From Escallonia rubra (taxonomy: Eukaryota; Streptophyta; Magnoliopsida; Escalloniales; Escalloniaceae): a stretch of DNA of 64,000 nucleotides. The position numbers and the translations under genes are program-made. The stretch is taken from contig JAVXUO010000908.1 in the NCBI GenBank assembly GCA_033065855.1, positions 310,001 to 374,000 on the forward strand. The letters are read 5' to 3'. The first letter of the stretch is position 1; each line of letters starts with the position of its first letter. Shown one piece after another: positions 34,023 to 47,486 of the stretch. A model generated the notes under the pieces. The model did no database searches. It was not told the DNA's origin and saw only the letters and a program-made list of their open reading frames with translations.

Positions 34023-37000
34023 ATGGATGTAAAGGAGGTGGAGAGGGAGGATACTGAGAATCTGCCACAAGATTCAGGGGATGGTAAACAGGGGTTGACA
34101 AATAACATGGTTGTTGCAAATGTTGAACAAGTACGAGAAGAAGAAGAATCACCAGGGTTGGCTGCTGCTAACAACCAAAACAACAGGAGATTAGGAGAGG
34201 AGGAACAAGACGACTTAAAGAATGGGGGCAACAGCCACAACTCTAGCGAGGATGACTCAGATGAGGGAACTGAAAGCGAAGACATGGAGGAGGAAGATAG
34301 CCCCATCAGAGATGTGGGGGAGGAGGAAAATCCTAGCCAGAAGCGGGAACCTTCTGGTGATTTGCCTGTGAACGAGACTCGTCAGAATTCGATGGAACGA
34401 TCGGTGGATGAGCCAAATGAACCCATTTGTAAAAGTACTGCTGCAGCTGCTGAAATTCCACAAAGCAAAAATGCTGGTGGCAATGATTTTCTTGCAAATC
34501 CGGTGAGTACGCCCAAATCCCTTATGAAGTGTTCAACTGTAAAAACTGACCACAGTGGGGAAACGTCCGTGGTTCTGTACCACGATAGAAAGGTAATTCC
34601 ACTAAAATTCCAGGGGAAAAAAGGTTTTGAACCTACTTTTCTGTTCAGACATTGGAATCAGGAAGTTGACTGACACCATGATAGTTACTTGCTGAAATTG
34701 AAATTCTTTGACTTGCAGATGATTGAGGAAGATGAAACTGGGACACCGCAGGATCAAGCAGCATTTATGAAGGAGCTGGAAAGTTTTTATAGGGGGAGGG
34801 CAATGGATTTCAAACCCCCCAAGTTTTATGGCCAGCCACTGAACTTACTAAAGTAAGGTTTTTTTGGTTTGATTGTGATGACCAACAATGTGGTTTTAGT
34901 ACAGGCTAACTTTTTATTTTCTTTGGTGCTAGGTTGTGGAGAGCTGTGATTAGATTGGGCGGTTACGAGCGGGTATTGACATGTCTTTTTTACTAGTATG
35001 TACTGTGTTTTCTTTGAGGGTGGGCCTGGGGGCATTAGGTAAGGCTGCGTGGCCGTCCTTTCTCCATAACTTCTGTTTTCTGGATGTTTGTTCATGCACA
35101 TTTTTTCTTCATTTCCTGGGCCTCTATTTGAAGCCCGAGTTTCCTGACACTCCTCCATGTCAAGACTTAACTCGACAATGACTCTGCCATCGCCTTTCAA
35201 ACCATCACGATTCTCCCTCATCTCCAATCTTTTAAAACTTGGATCCAACCCCCCCTCTCACTGGCTATACTAACAATAGCACTAAAGTTCCATGCTAAAC
35301 CATTTCCCTACTGCACATGTCAAAGGAAGACCTAATTCGTGAGCCATTTGACATTTTAAAATGGAAATTGTTCTTGAAGGCATGCCCCCTTCCAGATATT
35401 ATTATAAAATATTTCAAGATCATCTCAACCTTGCAGTAAGTACATCTGGTTTCCGTCATTTTATGCCCATGTTATGCTAAAAACACTACTTTTACGCCCT
35501 TTTCACCTCTCAAGAGTTTTTTAACGGTCCCTACACATGAATGGGGATCCTCTGCGGTACGTTACATGGACTCCGTACTAGTGTGCCTACTGGATACTTG
35601 TCCGAAGTGTCGGATTTACTTCCAAACCCAGGACTGGGGGCGCGACAATGTATTGCTATTTATTGTCATTTTATAGTTATTCCTTAGTTAACACAGTGTG
35701 ATATGTGGCGCTTATTGTTTTACTTTAGAACCTATATCATCTTAAAGCAATAGCGAACTTAAAGAAACAGTATAAGATAGTGGTCTTAGTGGCATATCGC
35801 GTGAGATGTGTCGGACACATATCCCGTACCCATTTCCAAGTGTCAAGTGTCCGACACCGGTACTTTACAAATTATGAGGAATGTAACATGGTGGTACTGC
35901 AGAGGTACATTTACCATACAGTACTTAGCCTCAGTTTCATGTGGGTTTTTATAGGTTACAGGAACCAAGTTGTGGCGGCAAGTAGGAGAGTCGTTCCATC
36001 CTCCTAAGTAAGTAAAGAGCAATTATCATTTTGTTATAAAGTTATCCTCGATTTAACATGCTTAGCCTCCAGAACCTTATTTATGAAGCTATAGCTTTAT
36101 TTTTAGTTGCTCTTAACTTTTTCTTATTTGGGTTTGTTGAGGTAGTAGATTGTCATGTTTGCCAAAATTGTGAACAGTTCTTTGATTTACCTGCCTAGTT
36201 TGGTTTCGTGCGTTCAACTTTGAAGATAATAAAGTTGTGTTATTAAGTTGGTTCTTTTGCGACTTTAAACACAACCTCACTCTTCCCCTTTATCTCACAG
36301 GACTTGCACAACTGTTTCATGGACATTCCGCATTTTTTATGAAAAGGTAATGGTGAATTACATTTCTATGAAGACTTGTAGCAATTCAAAGTGATTCCAT
36401 CTATTAGGTGACGGTACATATTGCACATGCCCAGTCTGGTTTTGGTGGCAACATTTGATCAGTTGGATGAAGCATACCTATCTGTTGTCGTTTATGGACG
36501 CTCTATCCTCTCTGAATACGTTGCCTCTTGTGCCTTCTGCTTTGTAATAGCTTTTTGTCATTCTTTTGTCTACACATTTGAATTATTTGTTGGTTATGAG
36601 AGCCTACATTTACGAAGAGTGTCTCTTCGGCGAAATCAGTCTGCATGTGCCATAGAGGATTGCAGAACTATCAACGAACATATGGATCTTTATATAGAGT
36701 GAACCTTCGATTTAGGTGCTTTGTCTATCCACTTATGGAGCATAGATGCTTCATTTTCTGCAAGTGCTATTTACAAACTTCGGGAGACTTAAGGTTTTTG
36801 AAATTTTGTCACTATGATTTTTGACAATGCAATTTAAGTAATTATATGATGTAGTAGAAGCATGGGAATGTTTCGTGCAGGCTTGAGACTGAGCTTGATT
36901 TTAGAAAGTAACAAAGGGTTATGGAGGCTGACTCTGATTAGGGTTTATATAGCTATCAGTTGGTATAGATATCGTCCTGTAAAACGTATAAGAAAAGGGG

Positions 37001-40000
37001 TAGGGTTTGGAGAGGAAGACACTAAACATCACATCTAGATTCGCATAGCTTCAAACCTATCGTTAGAAGTGTATCACATGCATTCTTAAACCTGGAAATT
37101 TCAGGATTTGATAGTAAACTTGTATAGACCTCAAAGACCAGGATAAGGCCCCAGTAATCTATTTATAACTTATAACACCCTTGGATCAGTCATATACTCC
37201 TATGTCCTGCAAAATAGAAAATTTTCAAAACACTGTTTGCTCCAAAACGCAAGAAAAATTATATGCAACTGACTTGCCTCAAAATTAGCTATGCCACGTC
37301 CTGAGTAGGCCCATTTTGATACCGTGTCAAATTCTAGATTTATATTCTCCTGGAGCTTTGCATGGACCAAATCACATTGGTTGTGCTTCATTTCAACAAA
37401 GAAATGAAACAAGAAAGCGATAACATAAAGCCATGGCTTGAAACGGTGATGAAGATAAAGCAAAATTACTCCCAGAGTGAAAGAATATCCTTTCTCTAAG
37501 AGAAATTTGATGCTGGCGTGGTTGGTTGAGGTGCCAAGCAGATGCAACACGTTTTGCTGGCTATTTTGACTAGAGTGGATAACTTGGGTCTACTTTGTAG
37601 ATTGAAATTTTGGGGTCATTGTTGACTAACCTAGTCTTGACATAAAAAGATGTGCAAAATATGATTAGCACTGTCATTGCTGTCTCTATTTCTGTAGATT
37701 TCATCTGCTACGATGCTAAATGTATATGTGATAGCTGCTTTAATTGAGGCACTAAATCTAAATTATCATGTCTATGGTTGAGAATAGGAAAGCATGCCAC
37801 GCATCTTACATTAATTTTTACTTCCCATTACATCTTTTGACATGCTTTAGCTTGGATCCACTAGTTTTTTAGGAAATTATTTTTGGTAATTACTTCGGCA
37901 TGATCTTATTGGTTCTATCTTTTACCCTGATATTTGTGTATGGTCTCTCTGTTTCTTTTCTATTGTGAAGGCCCTCTTGGAGTATGAAAAGCATAAGATA
38001 CAAAGCGGCGAGGTTGAACTCCCTCTTCCAACTCTCCCCGAGCCTTCTAGCACTGAAAATGAGGTATTCTCGCATAAAATTTTTGAGCCCTTTCCGATTT
38101 TTATTGTTCCGGAGTGAATATTTTCTTTTGGGTGGTTTTAGATTTTTTGTGGCGTGAACTAAATTTTATGATTATCACGCTCTCATGGACGTTTAGTAAT
38201 TTAAGAGAAGCCCAAGAACTAACACATTCCTGTGCATGTGCGTTGTCTGTCCCCAGGCAATGAATTGGTAAACAGTATTACCTAGATTATAGTTATACTC
38301 GTAGGATGCTGTCAGCTAGTAGACTTGAAGTGGTTTAGTCAGGAGTATCAAGTTAACAAGTGGTCTTTATACTTCACTAAAAGTTACTCGTGTAAGTGGT
38401 GGTTGTGTATTCAAGTAGATGATAAGCAGTCATACAGAAGTGGGATATTGCTAGAAACATATTAACCCTTTTATCTCTTCTTATGATAAGGAAAAATCAT
38501 ACTATTTGAGCTAGAAAGGTAATAGAGAGGAAAAGTTGCAAGGCTGATTTAGAAGGCAGAGGAGTCAGTATCACACTCTACGTTAAGCTGGGGAAATTTC
38601 TATCGTGAATGGCGACGCAGCCCGTATTTAAAAGTTAATTGGCATTCCTTGTCAAAGAAAGGTGGATTTAGAAATGACTTCTCTTCATTTCAACTGATCA
38701 TTATATTATTCTGGTTGCATTTTCTCGCTGACGAAGATTGATAAGATTAGTACCATCTTTAAATCGCATGAGTGCAACATTTGTTCTTGTGTCATGCACA
38801 ACTTGTGGCTTTCCACCTCTTCCTACTTAGTTGTTTAAGGGCCTTTTTTCTCCCTTAATTCTAAAAAACAAAGAACTAGAAAGGCAGAAGGAAAACAATT
38901 TCCTTACATGAGGTTATGAAGTCATAGACGGGCTTTATACAGATACAACTTTATGCTGTGGCTGTTAACTCAGAAGAGCTGACATAGTGCTTATGGTTGA
39001 TAATTGATATTGCTGTTGAATTTTGAGCGCAGAGCTACTATTCTTAGACAGGATTGCTATTGGCTTGAGCTAAGAAACAGGCATGATGTTAATGTTGCAA
39101 GGGGAAGGTTTATCCGAACAATATAGGGTCAGAAACCATTGCTTAGGGCTCGCAAATTCCTGGTCTCTGCCTTGTCAGAGTAGTTACTGGTATTCCCCTT
39201 GCCTTGTTCAGCTTCTTGGACCATATCTCCCTGGAGGTGGCCCTAGGATGGGGAAGTTGCCTTGTAGATTGAGTTAGAGAGATACGAGGGGTTATATCAT
39301 TCTGGGTATGGGCGGGCGGAGAATTTTGATTGCTGGAAGATGTCCTTTGGTGCAGCAGAGAGACTTGCTAGATAGGCCTTCTGAGAAACTGGAGACATGA
39401 AAAGGGATGGACCAGGCCCTCATTGTTTTGCTCGAAATTAAATAGTATTGAGACAACAATTCTCAAATGTAGGTCTTAATGTATGTACGTGCTCTTAATT
39501 TTTTTAGAAGGAACAGTATACTATGGACCTGTATATAATCTATCGGAGGGAGGTGGGGCTTATTGCTTCAGGTTTGGAGGTGTCTTGTCAAGGTTAGGAT
39601 GTTTTGTAGTTCTGTTCTGCTGCTTAATATATGTGGGCCTAGGATATATGGCTGGCATACATCCCCTTAAAAACTGCTCATGGGCATATGGCCTTGTTAC
39701 CATAACTTAGACATATCTGGCTTAAAAAGTTGAGGCAGCAGAGCTCACTTGATCTTTGTTTGACACCTCTGGCGTCAATATGATGGTTAATCTCGGAGAG
39801 TATATTCTTACTTTGGTCGTAAGCTTTAGAGGTAGTTTATGTCAAACGACCGTTGCATTTGACATCAAGCAAGCAACAATTCCATAATATCGATAGGGTT
39901 TCAATGAGTGATAGGGCAGATTTCATGATTTAACTTCTTGACTGCTATTGCTTATCAAGGGTGTAAGGTGATGTTACTGAATATACACTAATATGATATC

Positions 40001-43000
40001 CCTGATCTTTGTTTCAACCACCAAGTTGTCGTAGCCCATGACAGCCCGATACTGCTCTGGGCAGTCTATCTAGGACTTGTTCTTTTCTTGGCGGCAATAA
40101 GCTTCAGGTGTACTTGCTTTAGTAAAAGAAATCTTTGAAAAGGGAGGAAGATCTTTAGGTGATCACGATGAACAGTATATGTCAGTGGTAGGAGTGTGCA
40201 AGCTGGTGTTTAAACTTCCATCTCATCAAGTTTTTGAATTATCAGCTCAAGACATGAGAGATAGGGTTGGCATGAATAATATTGACGTTTGATTTTCTGC
40301 TTTTGGTGGTTGGCTGCGTAAGTTTGTATTATCTACCAGCATTTTAGTGAATTTGTATCTGGAGTCTGTTATCCTTATTTCAGATAGTTCACTGATTTTT
40401 CTGTCGTTTTTCCGTCATAAGTAGTCCATCCCTCCCAATTGCGCCGTTTTCTTGCATTGGGATTCCAATGCCTCGATCATGAAGCAGACTATTGTTTTCC
40501 CGTTTTCTCTGCTTTTACGTAATTAAGTGGTTTTTGCTACGTCCTCTTTCTTTGATCTACAATTCATTATTTGACAAATTCCAGAACATGATTCGTATTC
40601 CTGGTCAATTAAATGAATTGGGGCTATTATTTGTTAAATAACTCCTAACAGAAATGGTCTTGCAACTGCTAATCTCTTTTCTCCTGTTTTAGAAGTCAAG
40701 ACTACACAACTTTTGGTCGGCAAGTTTCTTTTTCTCTAGCCTTCCTCTCTGTCAACTCTTATAAATTTTTTGTATTCTGTGCGCTGTGCAGACAAATGGC
40801 TATCAAGGTCCAGGGTCAGGTGGTAGGGCACGAAGGGACGCTGCAGCTCGTGCGATGCAGGGGTGGCATGCCCAACGTCACTATGGTTATGGTGAGGTTG
40901 GTGATTTTAACTGCGTTCAATACATGTTCTCAGTCCATTTAGTGCGAATGTATTTTGTTGAATAGCCACTTATCACCATGTTTATTGTGAGGCTGGTGAG
41001 CCAATGACGAGGTTAGTTCGTGAAAAATGTTCCCTGTAATTTTGTTGTTTGCCACTTATTTCTTCTTTTGAAATATATATCAGGACAAGAACTTCAACAG
41101 TATGCCAAAGCGTGAAAAAAGTCTTAAAAGCATTGGTATGCTCCTCCTAGATCACAATCTTCTAATGTCTAATCCTATCAGATCATATATTCATTTCGAT
41201 TTGCATTGTCAGTGGATAATGTCATCAATAGTGGACCTAGTTGAGCATCCTAGTTTATATTTTTACAGTATGTTCCATTTGCATAAACACTGGGATTTCT
41301 TTCTAGTCTTTTGGTAAGGTCTGTTTGCTAGTATACGACTTTATCCTTGCTTATTTACAATTTTGGTCTGTTGACGCAGGTTCACTCAAGAACAAGAGAC
41401 CTAGTGAAGTGGAACATGTTGCGAAAGCTGCACGAACCGAATTATCTAAGCAGTAAGCCTCGATTATGTCTTAACCTTTCCTTTTAGGGGGGAAATACTT
41501 TTATGCATGGAATATATAGTCCATGCATACTGTTGTTTATACGATGATTTCCTCATATGCATACTGTGGTTTATACTTCCAGCAAATATCTGAATGCTTA
41601 AGTCATGAAAACTTCTTTTCTGGTTTTTATATACATCATATCCTGGCTTGATTATAAGTTGCTTTTCATTTACTAGACTGGTCACAACAGTTGTTGATGT
41701 TGGCCCTCCAGCTGATTGGGTGAAAATCAATGTGCGAGAAAATGTAAGTGTTTTAGGATTCAATGCAGATGTTGGTCTATTTCTTATACTAGTCTATCGT
41801 CGAGTGAAGTTTTAACTAGTTCCGTTTTTATATGCAGAAAGATGGTTTTGAGGTGTATGCTTTAGTCCCAGGGCTTTTGCGCGAGGAGGTATTCCCCCAT
41901 TGTGCAGTTGCCACTCTGTTTTCATTTGTTCTATATACATTTTTCTGGTCCTGATTTAATCTATTAGAAGAGGTGATAGATAGCTATAGTTTGTGTATGA
42001 TAATAGGATTGCTGTCAATATTGCAGTGTTCATTAGCAGGCCTACAGGGGCCGATGAATCTTTTAGCTTTTGTAGGAAGCCTGTTTTGCTTGAAACAGTG
42101 ATAATATTTTAATATGATCATTTCCGTACTGTTTGTAAACGTAAATGCTTTAGCAGTGGTAATGTTAATTTCGTAAAAGAATAACAGTAATTAGCAAGCC
42201 AAATAATGGTTTCAGCCATTAGGGAGAAAGTTTTAGTTAAAATACTCATAAAGACACTAATTCTTGGGGATTATTGCTTAAATATTGTTCAACATGCTTA
42301 CAACAAATTGGCCAGTTTTATTTCTCATATTTTCCTTGAGGTTCCGATTGCGTCTACCTTTTTACTTTCTGTAAAGGGAATTGTCCGTTATTATGCTTAA
42401 TTCTGGTGTAATGGTAGCCTTCCCAAATTTTCACCCCAAATTTGGGCTATAAAATGATGTGGCAAACTCTGAGCCAATAATTTTTAAAAGTGGGATCCGA
42501 TGTGTTCTTTTTATATGGACCAGAATTTGCTAGCCATCCACCTTTCTTGAATATATGCATTATTAACTCTATCTGGGTAATTTATCTGTTGTTTTAAAAT
42601 AAGGGTGACTACTCCTAATTCGCAGTCCACATTGTGCAATGGCTTACTACTGGTCACTACGTACTTGTATGGTTCTTACCGCAGACTATAAGTGCTATGA
42701 TGCCTGGTTTCTCAATTCCAGTAATGGGACTCGTGCAGAAAACATAAAACTGCATGGCTTATGATTTTGGTGTTTGACCTTCTTCTTTGGCGAACGCAGG
42801 TGCGCGTACAATCAGATCCAGCCGGACGTCTAGTCATAACAGGTCAACCTGAGCAGCCTGACAATCCATGGGGTATCACAGCCTTTAAAAAGGTACGTTT
42901 CTTATCTGATGTTGATGGAAGACACATGCTCTTTAGATGCCCTTGAGATTCTTGCTATTGGGGTTATGGAATTACCACTTTATTATGCTTACTAATAAAC

Positions 43001-43125
43001 AGATGAATTTTGGTTTTCAGATTGTCAGCTTACCCGCAAGAATTGATCCGCTTCAGACATCTGCTGTTGTCAGCCTGCATGGACGGCTTTTTGTTCGTCT
43101 GCCTTTCGAGCATTCGAATATATAA
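34023..43125 (+). CDS. ARID/BRIGHT DNA-binding protein with C-terminal HSP20-like domain
   Basis: Nuclear chromatin protein; the plant ARID plus HSP20-like group includes subunits of the PEAT chromatin complex (remembered assignment). Exons: 34023-34592, 34719-34852, 34933-34972, 35955-36007, 36301-36346, 37971-38063, 40792-40896 or 40900, 41084-41135, 41380-41452, 41677-41743, 41838-41888, 42800-42892, 43021-43125. About 493 residues. The first 190 residues are acidic and disordered; ARID spans about 200-290 (FMKELESFYRGR, LWRAVIRLGGYERVTGTKLW, VSWTFRIFYEKALLEYEK). The HSP20-like part starts near GPPADWVKINVREN, with VYALVPGLLREEVRVQSDPA, and ends RLFVRLPFEHSNI. The exon 7 to 8 junction is ambiguous: direct joining keeps frame, and so does an 11-base microexon at 41001-41011. 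A 5' leader intron 33459-33964 is likely. Introns of 1.6 and 2.7 kb show no bordered transposon. Confidence 0.92.
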
Positions 43126-45705
43126 AGGTTTTCTGACATTCAGCATAGAGATCGAAAATTCCAGTGGCTGAGCAAACTCGAATTGGAGAAAAATGGCACT
43201 ACCGAATTAGCATTAGTACCTAGATTTGTGAATGTGAAGCTTTCATAACAGGTTTTATCTGTTTGCAATTAACGAATTAGTGATGAAAAATCTGTACTTG
43301 TTTAGATGTTAAGGAGGCTTTTAGGCTGAGGCCGCCCCGATAGCTTTTCTGGCTTCATTGTAAGACTAATTAGTCCCAATCAGTGAGTGGTTCATTTCTT
43401 CTGTTGAGATCAGGTTAAGCTAACGGTTTGTTGTCGTATTTCTGCTATGTCTTGTCCATCCAACTAAATGCTAATAACAAGATGCTTTGATTTCATGTCT
43501 GCTGTCATGGTGTTGCCAGTGAGAACTTCAATCAAGCTTTCGTCAGTAGTATTTCCTCAATAAAGAAAGCCTAACAACTTTTTGTACTTACCTTGAATGA
43601 GTTATCACAACCCTAGAACATCATGTCTGCTGTCACGATGTTCTAGGGTCGCGTGTGTGTGTGTGTCTGTAGGTTGACGTGGTTGGCCTGTACCAGGGAT
43701 TTAATGGCTCTGCGCATCTCTTTTTACGTATTCTAAACAGTTTTCCCTTTGGGGGTTCATATAATTGTCTTATGCAGGTTGAAGGATTGTTCTATCAGGT
43801 TTGTTCTTGTGGTGGATGATATTGAGTGGTCTGAAATTAGTAGTATTAACCATTTAAAACCGTTAGATGAAATAACATCTTGGTTTCCTAAGCCCCTCTT
43901 GCTAACTTATTAGTCTTCCTGATCTAATGGTCCAAATTGTCCAACTAATGGTTCAAGATCGTCATCATTTTGATACTCCATATTCGCTGCTTGATGCTGT
44001 GCACGCAAGGGGGTGTGTTCCGAATGTTCTCCCAAAAACCTACTTTTTTCTTGGGAGCCGTTGACAAAATACAAATGAATTGGTCGAAGTACAAAAACAT
44101 TTTGCGGGCATCTCGTTTGATGTAGTTTCCTTGGAACGTCACCAGAAGAAGATGAAAATAGCGTGTCCGCGCAAAAAGATCGGTCGCTGGGTCTTGAAAC
44201 CCAAGCCTCTGGCCTTCTTTAAGTAAATGTTGAACAAAACATGGAAAGTGTTGAACCCAGTCACCGATCAGGATAGCACCGATAATTTAAACCAAAATAT
44301 CTATGCTTTAAATTGAGGAGTTGAAGTGTACGTGGGATTGGTTTTTCACCATCCATCTCTTCTCTTCTCTTCACGTATGATTTATGCGATCTACATTCAA
44401 TAGCCAGACACAATAATTTAGCCCTTGTTGCATCATCATCTGTGTATTTGATGGCTATATAAATCTTCTACGTTATTCAAGTGTCTGATTGCTTTTCAAA
44501 CACAACACCATCCATCCAAACTAACGATTGCTAACCACTAGGGTCGAGGCCGTGGCTGAGATTCTACCAAAGAGGCCAAACGATATCAAATACACCTTAC
44601 AATTTTCAAGGTCATCAGCGACAGCGGCCATTCACCAAGTTTGTAACAATACTGGATCGATGATCTATTTATACTAAGTTTAGTCTCGTCCTCGTGCAGT
44701 AAGACGTATATATACTAGACCATATATGTATGTTGAACAAGAAGGAAGAATTATGTTCTCAATCTGCAGCAGCCAACATGTATGTTGTTCATAGTGATCC
44801 GTGCCTGCATCGCATAAACATGTTTGTGCGTAGTACATTGTAATTAGTCAGCACGAGTTGGTGACTATGGTCGTGACCAAGAATGCGTAGTACATTGTAA
44901 TTAGTGAGCACGCGTTGGTGACTATGGTCGTGACCAAGAAACAACTTGTGAAATTAATCCTATAAAATAAGAACTAACATAGTAGTTTGGCGAAATTAGT
45001 CCTCCAACTTTTACATTAGTTTTTCAATGTTAAAAGCCGAATAATGCGAAGATCTTCCTCATCTACTACAATTTCAATTTCAAGAGGAGTTTCCTTTTCT
45101 CTTTTTCAAGTTCCAAGGGCACCCAACTTCCTACTTTTTTTTGGGTTTCCTTTCATATGTTTGGATACACCTTTTCTTTCTTTGACAAAGGGTTTGAATT
45201 TGTTTGGCCTGTTTGGGTAGAATTTCCTGGAGCTCAGAATCCATATTGTGTGCAAGATAGATGCCTGCCTGACATTGCATACCATGTGAGAGGCATTCTG
45301 TACCTAATCTCCTTTCAGTGCCATATCTATGTTTTTGTGATTCACAGTGAACTGCTTTTCTCTACATTCTACTCCCACCGCTCGAGTTGGCAGGAGACTT
45401 ACTGCAGCAAGAGCAGTTGAGACTAGCTAGGGTTTCGCCAAACAGGCTTTTAAGGTTCTGCACTGTTTATTGTTCTCAGTAAATTGATATCTATCTACAC
45501 TAGAAAAGGCCGAGGGACCGACCATTTATAGGCTATGGAGGGATAGCAGAGTGGGCAATATGCAAGGACAACCCAATGCATTTGCGGTTTGGGCAGCATC
45601 ATCCAATGAAACTTAAATCTTATTTAGGAGCTTCTGTATTGACAGTATATATCTATTCAAACGAGTATGCATGTAACATTAATTGTATATATCTCTACAT
45701 GTATA
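43126..45705. other. Intergenic region after the ARID gene
   Basis: Begins with the ARID 3' untranslated region. A GT run sits at about 43653-43666. An open frame at 45157-45420 has no family resemblance. No other gene is recognised. Confidence 0.45.
44827..44940. repeat. 57-bp perfect-length tandem duplication
   Basis: Two adjacent 57-base units (44827-44883 and 44884-44940), both starting TGCGTAGTACATTG and ending GTGACCAAGAA, differ at only about two positions (GTCAGCACGAG versus GTGAGCACGCG). The near identity implies a recent duplication. Confidence 0.93.
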
Positions 45706-46560
45706 CAGTGGCGGAACCAGGATTTTGCTTCAGGGGGTGCTAAAAATAAAACACAGGAATAACTAGATTCTGAAGTTTAAACAATACTGATTTAACTTTT
45801 TGAAGTCTTTTCCCTTTTTACCTATAACAAGGCATGCTAAAGGTTCCTGCCCATCAGTGCTGAGCAACATCTCGAAGTGACCTAGTTTAGGAATCCTTAA
45901 CAAGAGCCACAAGAACTGTAAGGAAATAGACAATTTGAACATGGGCAATGAGAAAAAAACGTTGTGTAGATTGCCAGGGTCAGTGAATAGACAATGGCAT
46001 GAAGGAGGAAATAATATGTAGTCACATAGTTATGGTTGTTGATATGCAAAGAGAAGTCAAAGAAATCATTGCAAGTGTTAATCAAATTACTACCACACTA
46101 TGGACGTTATTAAGACAACAATTGGAATTTGGAAAAGCAACAAAGAGTAATTAAAGAATTGACGAAATCTCAATCAACAATTGTTCACAACCTATTCGGA
46201 CCGCACCTCAGGGCCCACTAAGGGACCCCTATTGCACGACACGTCACTCGCTTGGTAGTCAAAATTGCTCAACATCGCTGCTCGGTCAAAGCGTTCCGGG
46301 CTTCGAGCATCCGGACGGCGGTCGAAAGCCGAAGGTGCCCTCCCCCCCGAGGGGTCGGCCACCCCCCTGAGAAGAGGGTTAGCCACCCCCCTGAGAAGGG
46401 GGTCGGCCACCCACTTGTTCAAAGGGGTCGGCCACTCTCCTTGCAAGGGGGGGTCGGCCTCCCTTGTCCTTGGGAGGGGACGAGGACCTGCTGCGCTAAT
46501 GACTTCTCGCTCAACAGCACTCACCTGCTATCTTCAGTAGCGCGACGCTCATTGTCGCCC

Positions 46561-46972
46561 GCTCAATCAACTGACCGGGCTCTGGCCCTCGCGGCGGGAC
46601 AGGCTCACAACCCTAAAGCCCTCGCCGGCTCAATCAACTGACGGGCTCCGGCCCTCGCGGCGGGACGGGCTCGCAACCCTAAAGCCCTCGCCGGCTCAAT
46701 CAACTGACAGGGCTTCGGCCCTCGCGGCGGGACGGGCTCGCAACCCTAAAGCCCTCGCCCGCTCAATCAACTGACGGGCTCCAGCCCTCGCGGCGGGACG
46801 GGCTCGCAACCCTAAAGCCCTCGCCGGCTCAATCAACTGACGGGCTCCGGCCCTTGCGGCCGGACGGGCTCGCAACCCTAAAAGCCCTCGCCGGCTCAAT
46901 CAACTGACAAGGCTCCGACCCTTGCGGCGGGATGGGCTCGCAACCCTAAAGCCCTCACCGGCTCAATCAACC
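46561..46972. repeat. 66-67-bp GC-rich minisatellite inside the solo LTR
   Basis: Six full units begin GCTCAATCAACTGAC at 46561, 46628, 46694, 46761, 46827 and 46893, with a seventh start at 46960. Each continues GGGCTCCGGCCCTCGCGGCG and ends AACCCTAAAGCCCTCGCCG. Unit lengths alternate 66 and 67. Divergence between units is a few per cent by eye. Confidence 0.93.
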
Positions 46973-47436
46973 GGGGGCTCCGGCCCTCGCACACACAATC
47001 AACCGATGGGCTCCGGGGGGCTTCGCTCATAGTGCTCCCGCACGAGGACCCCCCGCCACGGACTCTGAGTATCGAGCTGCAAGCATGTACGCTCATGTTA
47101 CCATTGATCATCGACACCGTCAGGGTAATGACCCCCGGGTCACTCCAGGATGAGAGCAGGTCCTCGGAGGGCATCGCGCCCGGCCCGCCTGGCAGTTGGC
47201 TACAAGGACAACCCTCGCCGCTGTCAGGATCGTTGCGCGTCTCATGACGCATCTCGTGGGATTCAGTAAGGGCTTGGACTGGAGGCTGGGGCAACGGGCT
47301 ACTCTGACCATATTACCGCGGCGTGGTCAGTCTCCTCAGACAGGCAGAGGGACGCTGTAAGGGCAGGGCGGCACGAACTCGGGGACAGGCAATTCGACGG
47401 ACAATCGATACTCTGGGACCCCCCCCCCCCACCGGC

Positions 47437-47486
47437 CACGTGTCACTCCCGGGGGACGACACGTGCACATTTGTGCCTATATATAG
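47437..47486 (+). promoter_or_regulatory. LTR promoter: two G-boxes and a TATA box
   Basis: CACGTG occurs at 47437-47442 and 47460-47465, followed by a TATATATA box at about 47479-47485 and then a pyrimidine-rich TTTCACTTTCTCTCTCTAAA leader. CACGTG is the G-box/ABRE core recognised by bZIP and bHLH factors. Orientation implies transcription on the plus strand towards 47814. Confidence 0.55.

Noticed and set aside
36421..36702. Open frame within an ARID intron
   Set aside because: No domain, and the ARID exons on both sides splice in frame without it.
46561..46972. CRISPR-like regular repeats
   Set aside because: Units are contiguous 66-67-bp copies without unique spacers and lie in a plant LTR; this is a minisatellite.
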